Assembly: GCA_028822745.1 (NCBI GenBank)
Contig: JAPKCZ010000139.1
Coordinates: 1 to 6,106, forward strand
From: Kiritimatiellia bacterium
Lineage (GTDB): Bacteria; Verrucomicrobiota; Kiritimatiellia; UBA8416; JAIOPI01
Length of the DNA stretch: 6,106 bases
Direction of reading: 5' to 3'
Shown here: in pieces, positions 1 through 6,038 of the stretch
Layout of the letters: the number at the start of each line of letters is the position of its first letter
Numbering within the stretch: the stretch's first letter is position 1
Notes under the pieces: model-generated
Database searches by the model: none
What the model was told of the DNA's origin: nothing
What the model saw: only the letters and a program-made list of their open reading frames with translations
Made by a program: the position numbers and the translations under genes

Positions 1-2
1 CT

Positions 3-1190
3 GAAATCTTTTGCGCACCCGGCAACGCGGGCACGGCTCAACTTGCCACGAACATCGACATTGGGGCAGAGGATATCGACGCACTGGTCGCCTGGGCTGT
101 TGAAAACCGCCCGGATCTGACCGTGATTGGCCCCGAAGCCCCGCTCTGCGCCGGGCTCAGTGACGCACTCGCCTCCGAAGGGCTACGCGCATTCGGCCCC
201 AACGGCGAGGCCGCCATGCTGGAGGGCAGCAAAGCCTTCGCCAAGGAAATCATGTTCGCCGCAGGCGTGCCGACAGCGGAATCGGAAACCTTTACGGATA
301 TAGATGCCGCACTGGCCTACGTCCGCGAAAAAGGCGCACCCATTGTGGTAAAAGCCGAGGGTCTAGCAGCAGGCAAAGGGGTTTTGCTCTGTGAAACCGT
401 CGACGACGCGGAGGCCGGGCTGCGCGACGCCATGCAAACCGGCATTTTTGGGGACGCCGGCAAGTGCGTCGTCATCGAAGCGTTTCTCTTCGGGGAGGAA
501 GCGTCCATTCTGGCACTGGTTGACGGCGAATCCATCGTCATGCTGGACTCATCGCAGGACCATAAGCGGGCACTGGACGGCGACAAGGGCCTCAACACAG
601 GAGGAATGGGTGCCTATTCCCCTGCCCCCGTCGTAACCCCCGAACGCAAAGCCTTGATTCAGGAGGTGGTTCTGGAACGCACGCTGGCCGAACTCAAGCG
701 CCGCGACATCACCTTTAAAGGCGTGCTATACGCCGGCTTGATGATCACCGAGGACGGCCCCAAGGTTCTCGAGTTCAACGTCCGTTTTGGCGATCCAGAA
801 ACGCAGGCCCTGCTGATGCGTATGTCAAACGACCTCGTCCCTGTGCTCAACGCCTGCATCGACGGCACGCTTTCGCCGGACATGTTGACGTGGCACGATG
901 CGCACGCCGCTTGTATCGTGATGGCGGCAGGCGGATACCCGGGCGCCTACGAAAAAGGCGAAACAATCAGCGGACTCGACGCGGCAGGGGCGGACGTCGA
1001 CACCGTCGTGTTCCACGCGGGCACGGCCCTCAAGGACGGAAACGTCGTCACGTCAGGGGGTCGCGTACTGGGCGTCACAGCCATGGGCGACGACCTGAGA
1101 AGCGCGCTCGACAAGGCCTACAAGGCCGTTGACCAAATTCAATTCAAAGAGGCACATTATCGCCAAGACATCGGCGCTCGCGCACTCTAA
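3..1190 (+). CDS. purD: PurD, phosphoribosylamine-glycine ligase (5'-truncated by window edge)
   Basis: GAR synthetase joins glycine to 5-phosphoribosylamine using ATP, an early step of de novo purine synthesis in the cytosol. The frame is open from base 3 and the visible part is 395 residues; about 30 N-terminal residues (the first Rossmann strand and GxGGREHA motif) lie outside the window, since the visible protein begins with the family's CAPGNAGTA segment. The ATP-grasp region follows: GLAAGKG (visible residues 120-126), DHKR and NTGGMGAY (198-205), and the GARS signature RFGDPETQ from residue 261. It ends with the usual YRQDIGARAL tail, so the 3' end is complete. An ATG at 123 also opens this frame but would remove the N-terminal domain, so it is not the start. 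purE lies 47 bases downstream. The family call is secure. Confidence 0.97.
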   Translation, partial: EIFCAPGNAGTAQLATNIDIGAEDIDALVAWAVENRPDLTVIGPEAPLCAGLSDALASEGLRAFGPNGEAAMLEGSKAFAKEIMFAAGVPTAESETFTDIDAALAYVREKGAPIVVKAEGLAAGKGVLLCETVDDAEAGLRDAMQTGIFGDAGKCVVIEAFLFGEEASILALVDGESIVMLDSSQDHKRALDGDKGLNTGGMGAYSPAPVVTPERKALIQEVVLERTLAELKRRDITFKGVLYAGLMITEDGPKVLEFNVRFGDPETQALLMRMSNDLVPVLNACIDGTLSPDMLTWHDAHAACIVMAAGGYPGAYEKGETISGLDAAGADVDTVVFHAGTALKDGNVVTSGGRVLGVTAMGDDLRSALDKAYKAVDQIQFKEAHYRQDIGARAL

Positions 1191-1237
1191 CGGTAAACCA
1201 AACCAAAGAACAAAAAACACACAGAAAAGAAGAAAAC
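1191..1237 (+). promoter_or_regulatory. A-rich, T-poor leader before purE
   Basis: The 47-base gap between purD and purE holds about 30 A, 10 C, 6 G and a single T (at 1194). No GGAGG-type site is present; the nearest purine stretch is GAAAAGAAGAAAAC just before the ATG. The A-richness continues into the gene, whose first codons read Met-Ala-Lys-Lys-Lys-Lys. Such a tract is expected to be unstructured in mRNA and could help ribosome binding without a strong Shine-Dalgarno pairing; that role is inferred. I see no hairpin, so there is no sign of a terminator or riboswitch here. Confidence 0.4.
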
Positions 1238-1753
1238 ATGGCCAAAAAGAAAAAACCACTCGTCGGCATCGTTATGGGCAGTGACTCAGACTGGTCGCTC
1301 CTGAAGTCCGCATGCGAAACCCTTGACGGGTTCGACATTCCCTACGAGGTACGCGTCATTTCTGCACATCGCACGCCTGACGTCGCTACAGAATATGCAA
1401 GTACTGCAGCGCGACGCGGGCTCAAGGCCATCCTTTCTGCCGCTGGCCTCGCAGCACATCTGGGTGGCGTTCTGGCCGCACATACCGCCTTACCCGTCAT
1501 CGGCATTCCCGTCAAAGCCGGCGCACTGAACGGCATCGACTCACTCCTCTCAACCCTTCAGATGCCTGCCGGCATTCCGGTGCCAACCGTGACGCTGGGC
1601 AGTGCGGGCCCCATCAATGCAGCGATTTTTGTTGCGCAGATCCTGGCCCTCAGCGATCCGGCAATGGCCCGCAAAGTCGCGGCCCACAAACGTGCATTGC
1701 GCAAAAAAGTAGAACAAGGCGATGCGCGCGTGCAGAAGGACCTGGAAGGCTGA
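1238..1753 (+). CDS. purE: PurE class I, N5-carboxyaminoimidazole ribonucleotide mutase
   Basis: PurE class I converts N5-CAIR, made by PurK, into CAIR in purine synthesis; it usually works as a cytosolic octamer. The 171-residue length is normal. Visible signatures are GSDSDW at residues 14-19, SAHRTPD at 42-48 (Ser42, His44 and Arg45 at the phosphate/substrate site), the AGLAAHL segment with His74, and the LPVIGIPV and DSLLSTLQMP segments of the core. AHRTPD rather than AHKGPD, together with the SDW, places it in class I and not the CO2-using class II, so a PurK is expected elsewhere in the genome. AGLAAHLGG differs slightly from the common AGGAAHLPG. The N-terminus is lysine-rich (KKKK at 3-6). 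The stop lies one base before the preferred start of the next gene. Confidence 0.96.
   Translation: MAKKKKPLVGIVMGSDSDWSLLKSACETLDGFDIPYEVRVISAHRTPDVATEYASTAARRGLKAILSAAGLAAHLGGVLAAHTALPVIGIPVKAGALNGIDSLLSTLQMPAGIPVPTVTLGSAGPINAAIFVAQILALSDPAMARKVAAHKRALRKKVEQGDARVQKDLEG
1744..1749 (+). promoter_or_regulatory. Ribosome binding site favouring the GTG start at 1755
   Basis: GGAAGG, inside the last codons of purE, lies 5 bases before GTG 1755 and 20 bases before ATG 1770. It therefore supports the GTG as the start of the S41-like gene and suggests translational coupling to purE. It is one of the better Shine-Dalgarno matches in the window, where most starts have only weak ones. Confidence 0.45.
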
Positions 1754-1754
1754 C

Positions 1755-2768
1755 GTGCGTGCCCGAACCATGGTTTTGCGTTCCCGTCGGTCAAGCGCTT
1801 GCAACAGCCTTGTGCTTTGCGTGTGGCTGACCGTCGCGACGCTTCACGCAGCCTTGCCCGAGTTCCGTGATCTGCGCGCCGTTCTCGAAGCCCATCACAT
1901 TGTCACGCCCACAAACGCGCTCATTGGCTCGATGGAGATGGCCATCATTCAGGCCGCCGACCCGCTGGCCCGCCTACTTGATCAAGCGCCAACGAATTCG
2001 GTCGCGGCAACGAACAGTGTTGCTATGCTCGACGCTTTGCCGGGCACCATTCTAGTCTATCGCGTCAGCGCACTCGATGGTCACGCGTCCGACCACATCG
2101 CGGAGACACGCACGCAGTGGACCAACGCCACCACGGCGGGCATCATCTTCGACCTGCGCAAGACACAGGGCCGAAACTTAGCAGACGCGGAGGGATTCGC
2201 GGGCCTGCTGCTCGGTAACGACGTTCCGCTATACCACATCCGCGACGGCGCAGGTGGGGTCATGGAAACGCGCTCAACGCCCACAAACGCGCCACATGAA
2301 AAACCTTTGCCACCGCTTATCCTCCTGATCGGCGAAAACACGCGCGGCGCGGCGGAGGCCTTGTCGGCCTGCCTTACCGAGCGCGACGGCATCATGCTCA
2401 TTGGCAGCACGACCCCCGGCGACGCGGGCATCCGCGAGAGCATCCCCCTCCCTGACGGCAGATTTTTGCATATCGCGACTGGATGGGTGACGCCCGTCGG
2501 GCGACCGGCCTATCAGGGGCACGGCGTCCGCCCACACTTGCTGGTGCCGAACGAATATCGCCATGGCCAACCTTGGCTGCCCCCCGAATCCGTACTCGAA
2601 CGGCGGCGCCCTCTTTCTGAAAAAGCAAAACAACAACGCGTGCTGCTTGAGCGGGTTGTCGACGACCCTATTCTGAGTCGCGCCGCCGATATTTTGCTGG
2701 GCTTGAAAGCCTTGGACCATCAGGGCAGGTACACGGCACTGAACCCAATCACGCCCAAGACGAACTAG
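1755..2768 (+). CDS. Exported S41-peptidase-like protein lacking the catalytic dyad
   Basis: The 337-residue product resembles the core of S41 (CtpA/Prc, tail-specific) peptidases. A basic N-terminus (RSRR) and a hydrophobic stretch at about residues 13-32 ending in LHA suggest a Sec signal peptide cut after about Ala32. S41-like landmarks in order are GTILVYRV (97-104), GIIFDLRKTQG (129-139, usually GLILDLRxNPGG), LLIGENTRGAAEAL (from 190, usually VNxxSASASEI), LIGSTTPGDAG (from 216, usually VGExTFGKG), the IPLPDGR strand, the VTPVGRP...GHGVRPHLLVP segment (245-265) and a DPILSRAADILLGL helix. Aligned to E. coli Prc, where Ser430 and Lys455 are catalytic, these positions are Gly198 and Asp223, with the same 25-residue spacing. 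It is therefore probably a non-catalytic, perhaps peptide-binding, envelope protein. I see no PDZ domain. ATG 1770 (332 residues) is the alternative start. An exported protein is odd among cytosolic neighbours. The fold call is from memory of the family. Confidence 0.75.
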   Translation: MRARTMVLRSRRSSACNSLVLCVWLTVATLHAALPEFRDLRAVLEAHHIVTPTNALIGSMEMAIIQAADPLARLLDQAPTNSVAATNSVAMLDALPGTILVYRVSALDGHASDHIAETRTQWTNATTAGIIFDLRKTQGRNLADAEGFAGLLLGNDVPLYHIRDGAGGVMETRSTPTNAPHEKPLPPLILLIGENTRGAAEALSACLTERDGIMLIGSTTPGDAGIRESIPLPDGRFLHIATGWVTPVGRPAYQGHGVRPHLLVPNEYRHGQPWLPPESVLERRRPLSEKAKQQRVLLERVVDDPILSRAADILLGLKALDHQGRYTALNPITPKTN

Positions 2769-2806
2769 TTTTCCACCGCCGCACCACACATACGACGCCA
2801 GGACGC

Positions 2807-3433
2807 ATGACCCACATTCAACAGCCCATTTTAAAAGTGACCGCCGAAAACGCCATCGGCGAAGCCGCCGATGTGCTGCGTCGCGGCGGTCTCGTTGTCT
2901 TGCCGACCGATACCGTCTATGGCCTGGCCGCGGATCCACGCGTTCCCGGAGCGCGCGAGCGCATCCGCAAAGCCAAACACCGCGATGCAGAAAAACCGCT
3001 GGCCTATCTGGCGGCATCGCTCGACGCCGTCAGCGCCTTTGGCGCCAGCATAAATGAACGCGAGCGTCGACTGGCCGACGCGTTTTGGCCAGGCGCACTG
3101 ACCTTGGTTTTACGCATGCAGGCCGATCGCGCTGAATCATCAAGCGAAGAAGAAGGATTCCGCGTGCCCGACACTGTTTTCACGCGTACGTTGCTAGAAA
3201 CGCTCGATTCGCCGTTATTGGTCACCAGCGCCAATACCTCCGGCACCCCGCCCGCACTGACCATCGAGGCCGCCCTCGAACAGCTCGGAAACCATGCCGA
3301 CCTCTATCTTGACGACGGCACGTCACCCGGCGGTGAAGCCAGCAGCGTGGTCCGCGCGAGCGGATCATCAATGGAATGCCTGCGCGAGGCCGCCCTGTCG
3401 CTCGAAACACTGAGCGCGGTGGCAGAATCGTGA
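2807..3433 (+). CDS. tsaC: Sua5/YwlC/TsaC-family L-threonylcarbamoyladenylate synthase
   Basis: This enzyme makes threonylcarbamoyl-AMP from threonine, bicarbonate and ATP, the first step of the universal t6A37 modification of ANN-decoding tRNAs; TsaBDE then transfer the group. The 208 residues cover only the YrdC-fold domain, as in TsaC and short YwlC proteins, without the C-terminal Sua5 domain. Visible signatures are LPTDTVYGLAAD (32-43), the KxR pair Lys57/Arg59 followed by KPLAYL, WPGALTLVL (94-102), and SxN as TSANTSG (Ser141, Asn143). A Ser/Glu-rich loop at about 109-116 interrupts the usual segment before RVPD. The C-terminus keeps a form of the STVVR...LREGA region (SSVVRASG, CLREAAL). 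AGGA lies 3 bases before the ATG, a rather short spacing. The stop overlaps the GTG start of the phosphatase by four bases. Gene order matches the Bacillus ywl cluster. Confidence 0.93.
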   Translation: MTHIQQPILKVTAENAIGEAADVLRRGGLVVLPTDTVYGLAADPRVPGARERIRKAKHRDAEKPLAYLAASLDAVSAFGASINERERRLADAFWPGALTLVLRMQADRAESSSEEEGFRVPDTVFTRTLLETLDSPLLVTSANTSGTPPALTIEAALEQLGNHADLYLDDGTSPGGEASSVVRASGSSMECLREAALSLETLSAVAES

Positions 3434-3903
3434 GCAAAAGATGCAAAAACATTCTTTTTGTCTGCACCGGGAACATTTGCCGCAGCCCCATGGCCGAATA
3501 CTTGTTTAACCATATGCGGGCAGCCTCCTCGCCATGGGAATCCCAATCCGCCGGATTAATGGCGGGCTCTGGGCAACGCGCAAGTCGCGAAGCGGTGGCC
3601 GTTATGCAAGAACTGCACATCCCAATATCACGCCACCGCAGCCAGCCGATATCACGAGAAATTATTGACGGCGCAACCTGTATTGTGGTAATGACTCACG
3701 CTCACGAATCGCTTTTTGCATCGCTTTTTCCCGACGCCATGGATCGCGTACATCTCCTTCGATCCTTTGATGCCGCGGCGCGAAAAGACGATGTCGAGGA
3801 CCCCATTGGAATGGGCGTCTCGGTGTATCGCAAAACACGCGAGACACTTCAGGCGGCGATGCCGGGATTGCTGACGTACTTGGACGACTTGGACACAAAC
3901 TGA
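3430..3903 (+). CDS. Low-molecular-weight protein phosphatase (YwlE/Wzb superfamily)
   Basis: This is a 157-residue cytosolic phosphatase using a cysteine-phosphate intermediate. The P-loop CTGNICRS is at residues 12-19, with nucleophile Cys12 and Arg18, and the general acid is Asp124 of the DP motif (EDPIGMG), followed by VYRKTRETL. The start is GTG 3430: it forms a 4-base GTGA overlap with the preceding stop and puts the P-loop near the N-terminus as usual. An upstream ATG at 3376 would add 18 residues lying over the tsaC end and is unlikely. The context and the DP-x-G segment resemble Bacillus YwlE, a protein-arginine phosphatase. However, YwlE has Thr (CTGNTCRS) at the specificity position, whereas here it is Ile16, as in tyrosine phosphatases. 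Substrate is therefore left open between phosphotyrosine and phosphoarginine. A weak GGTGG lies about 7 bases upstream. Confidence 0.9.
   Translation: MSKRCKNILFVCTGNICRSPMAEYLFNHMRAASSPWESQSAGLMAGSGQRASREAVAVMQELHIPISRHRSQPISREIIDGATCIVVMTHAHESLFASLFPDAMDRVHLLRSFDAAARKDDVEDPIGMGVSVYRKTRETLQAAMPGLLTYLDDLDTN
3709..3732 (+). repeat. In-frame 12-base tandem duplication inside the phosphatase gene
   Basis: TCGCTTTTT occurs at 3709-3717 and again at 3721-3729, a 12-base period that gives SLF-A-SLF in the protein. It looks like a small slippage duplication that keeps the frame. It lies away from the P-loop and the DP motif, so it need not affect catalysis. It may be chance. Confidence 0.35.
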
Positions 3904-3917
3904 CGGAAACGACGTAG

Positions 3918-5600
3918 ATGAAAATTGCCATTGGATCGGATCACGGCGGCTTTGACCACAAAGCCGCTATCATTGCCAACCTGAATCAACGCGACATCGA
4001 GGCCATCGACCTTGGTTGTCATAGCAACGATGCAGCGGACTACCCAGACTACGCACAGCTGGTCGCCGAGCAAGTATCCCAAGGTTTGGTCGACAGCGGC
4101 ATTCTCATTTGCACGACGGGCATCGGCATGAGCATGACCGCCAATCGCTTTCACCGCGTCAGAGCAGCTTTATGTGTTTCCCCGGAAATGGCCGCCACAG
4201 CTCGCGAACATAACAATGCGAACGTTCTCGTCCTGGGGGCGAGTCTGACTGACACCACAACCACACAGACGATCATCGACAGGTGGTTGGACACCGCGTT
4301 TTCCGATGCGGATCGCCATGCGCGCCGCACCGAGAAGATTGATACCGTGTCAGCCGCCAACAACGAAGGCAGCAGTATTCTGGCGACAGACCCAGACACC
4401 TACGCCAGCATCAAGGCCGAAGAAGTCCGCCAGGCGGACACGGTCAACCTGATAGCATCCGAAAATTACGCCAGCCGAGCCGTGCGTGAAGCGCAAGGTA
4501 GCGTGATGACCAACAAGTACGCCGAAGGCTACCCCGGTAAGCGCTGGTATCAAGGCTGCGCCGAGGTCGATAAAGCCGAAAGTCATGCCATCGATCGCGC
4601 CAAAGCACTTTTTGGAGCCGAACACGTCAACGTGCAACCACACTCCGGAAGTTCCGCCAACGTCGCCGTCTATCAGACCATCCTGAGTCCGGGCGACACC
4701 GTGTTGGCCATGAACCTCGCCCACGGCGGCCACCTCACGCACGGTCATGCCATCAATATTTCCGGTCGGCTCTATAACTTTGTTCCCTACGGCGTACAGC
4801 AGGGTGAAGAAACGATCAGTTACGACGAAATCGAAGCGCTCGCACAAGAGCATCGCCCACGCCTGATCGTGGCAGGCGCCAGTGCGTATTCGCGCACATT
4901 GGATTTCGAACGTTTTCGCAGCATCGCCGACTCCGTCGGCGCATACTTGATGGTCGACATGGCCCACATTGCCGGTCTCGTCGCCGGTGGCGTCCACCCA
5001 TCTCCGGTGCCTTACGCGGAGTTCGTGACAACCACAACACACAAAACGTTACGCGGTCCACGTAGCGGAATGGTCCTTTGCCGCGAAGCGTTTGGCAAAG
5101 AACTCGACAAGCAAGTCTTCCCGGGAATTCAGGGCGGCCCTCTCATGCACGCCATCGCCGCCAAAGCCGTATGTTTCGAAGAAGCCCTTCAAGACAGCTT
5201 TCGCACCTACGCGCAGCAAACCGTCAAGAACGCTCAGGCGCTTGGCCAAGTCCTATCGGACAACGGCCACCGCTTGGTATCAGGCGGCACGGACAACCAT
5301 CTTTTCTTGGTCGATTTGGGCGCCCGCGATCTAACCGGTCGCGACGCTGCCAGAGCGCTCGAGAACGCAGGTATCGTTGTCAACAAGAACGCCATCCCCT
5401 TCGACAGCAAGAGTCCCTTTGTTACATCCGGCATTCGCCTCGGCTCACCGGCCGCGACAACGCGCGGGATGAAGGAAGCGGAAATGCAAATCATTGGCAA
5501 GGCCATCGTTGATGTGCTTGCTGATCTCGACAATAACGATGCGCACGCGCGCATCCGCACTCAGATCAAGGACTTGTCGGCCGGCTTCCCGATGCCGTAA
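3918..5600 (+). CDS. rpiB-glyA: Fused ribose-5-phosphate isomerase B - serine hydroxymethyltransferase
   Basis: One uninterrupted frame of 560 residues carries two complete enzymes. Residues 1-142 are RpiB (ribulose 5-P to ribose 5-P): SDHGG at 7-11, ICTTGIGMSM at 64-73 with catalytic Cys65 and Thr67, the REHNNANVLVLG segment with His98, and Arg133/136/137 near the end. Residues about 143-157 form a linker. From about 158 to 560 is SHMT, which turns serine and tetrahydrofolate into glycine and 5,10-methylene-THF using PLP: LIASENY (Ser181), YAEGYPGKR (Glu203), Tyr211, LAHGGHLTHG, VDMAHIAG (Asp347, His350), TTTTHKTLRGPRSG with PLP lysine Lys376, TDNHLFLVDL, and SGIRLG with Arg507. Each half has the length of the free enzyme (about 145 and 415). 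In Bacillus subtilis the same genes are separate neighbours, rpiB (ywlF) and glyA, in the ywl cluster. The ATG has only a weak GGAA 9 bases upstream and follows the phosphatase stop by 14 bases. An internal GTG at 4347 could also yield free SHMT. Confidence 0.95.
   Translation: MKIAIGSDHGGFDHKAAIIANLNQRDIEAIDLGCHSNDAADYPDYAQLVAEQVSQGLVDSGILICTTGIGMSMTANRFHRVRAALCVSPEMAATAREHNNANVLVLGASLTDTTTTQTIIDRWLDTAFSDADRHARRTEKIDTVSAANNEGSSILATDPDTYASIKAEEVRQADTVNLIASENYASRAVREAQGSVMTNKYAEGYPGKRWYQGCAEVDKAESHAIDRAKALFGAEHVNVQPHSGSSANVAVYQTILSPGDTVLAMNLAHGGHLTHGHAINISGRLYNFVPYGVQQGEETISYDEIEALAQEHRPRLIVAGASAYSRTLDFERFRSIADSVGAYLMVDMAHIAGLVAGGVHPSPVPYAEFVTTTTHKTLRGPRSGMVLCREAFGKELDKQVFPGIQGGPLMHAIAAKAVCFEEALQDSFRTYAQQTVKNAQALGQVLSDNGHRLVSGGTDNHLFLVDLGARDLTGRDAARALENAGIVVNKNAIPFDSKSPFVTSGIRLGSPAATTRGMKEAEMQIIGKAIVDVLADLDNNDAHARIRTQIKDLSAGFPMP
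4332..4349 (+). promoter_or_regulatory. Possible internal translation start for free SHMT
   Basis: In the linker, GAGAAG (4332-4337) precedes an in-frame GTG (4347-4349, Val144) by 9 bases. Initiation there would give a SHMT of about 417 residues, the normal length. Spacing and position are suitable, but such matches occur by chance inside coding sequence, so this is only a candidate. Confidence 0.2.
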
Positions 5601-5616
5601 CCGCAACGCCCATATT

Positions 5617-6018
5617 ATGGCAGCCAACCCGCGTCGCTATACTCGAGGACAATGGCAGGTGCAGCGCGAACGTGCGCAAATCCCACCCGGGCCGCCCCCA
5701 AAACCGTCAATCGACCCCGCCCCAGTGCGACCCATGATCGAGTCGCTGATCAAAAAACTCGGTATTGCGCCCGAAGCGTGGTTGACGGAAATGGCCAATG
5801 ACTGGAGCGACATCGTCGGCAAGGACGTGGCCGCGCATACACGACCCGGCCTACTCCAGAACACATGCCTGGTCGTTTACGTGGACAGCTCGCCTTGGTT
5901 GACCGAACTGTCACGCGTGGCGAAACGCAGCATGCTCAAGAAGATTCAAGAGCGATTCACGGCGGCACGCCTCAGCGACATCCGGCTCCAGCTAGACCCT
6001 GATCAAATGCGCGGCTGA
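5617..6018 (+). CDS. dciA: DciA (DUF721) replicative-helicase loader/operator protein
   Basis: DciA proteins interact with the DnaB helicase and help load it in bacteria that lack DnaC/DnaI-type loaders. The 133-residue product has a basic N-terminus (RRYTRGQ), a proline-rich linker at 23-36 (PPGPPPKP), and a DUF721 domain from about residue 38 to 127. The domain shows the family pattern: a helix with W63 and IVG (66-68), AAHTRPG, a CLVVYVDSSPW strand pair (84-94), LTELSRVAKRSMLKKI, and a final DIRLQL strand. The start is ATG 5617, 16 bases after the glyA stop and giving MAANPRR; an upstream ATG at 5494 would add 41 low-complexity residues read out of frame through glyA and is rejected. No clear Shine-Dalgarno site is seen, so translation may be coupled to glyA. 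The symbol rests on family resemblance; DUF721 sequences are divergent. Confidence 0.83.
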   Translation: MAANPRRYTRGQWQVQRERAQIPPGPPPKPSIDPAPVRPMIESLIKKLGIAPEAWLTEMANDWSDIVGKDVAAHTRPGLLQNTCLVVYVDSSPWLTELSRVAKRSMLKKIQERFTAARLSDIRLQLDPDQMRG

Positions 6019-6023
6019 ATCCA

Positions 6024-6037
6024 ATACCGCATACCGC
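6024..6037 (+). repeat. Tandem 7-base repeat ATACCGC x2
   Basis: ATACCGC occurs twice back to back just after the dciA stop. Two copies only; no function can be assigned. Confidence 0.4.
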
Positions 6038-6038
6038 A

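Noticed and set aside
2769..2806. Terminator or promoter in the gap between the S41-like gene and tsaC
   Set aside because: Only 38 bases, with no hairpin plus T-run and no convincing -35/-10 pair.
2274..3017. 247-residue minus-strand open frame across the end of the S41-like gene and the start of tsaC
   Set aside because: Arg/Gly-rich composition typical of a shadow frame, no motif, and overlap with two well-supported genes.
3376..3429. Upstream ATG that would lengthen the phosphatase by 18 residues
   Set aside because: The extension lies over tsaC and precedes the P-loop with no family counterpart; GTG 3430 with the 4-base overlap fits better.
4329..4388. Frameshift or misassembly joining rpiB and glyA
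   Set aside because: The frame runs through the linker without disruption and both domains are complete with normal termini, so no artefact is visible, though reads were not available.
4350..5042. 230-residue open frame on the minus strand inside the SHMT half
   Set aside because: It is fully antisense to a strongly conserved gene, has no recognisable motif, and long antisense frames are common in GC-rich coding sequence.
5078..5512. 144-residue plus-strand frame within glyA
   Set aside because: Out of frame with SHMT and extremely Arg/Ser-rich; a codon-bias shadow.
5494..5616. Upstream ATG that would lengthen DciA by 41 residues
   Set aside because: The extra residues are Arg/Ser-rich and come from reading glyA in another frame; ATG 5617 lies just after the glyA stop.
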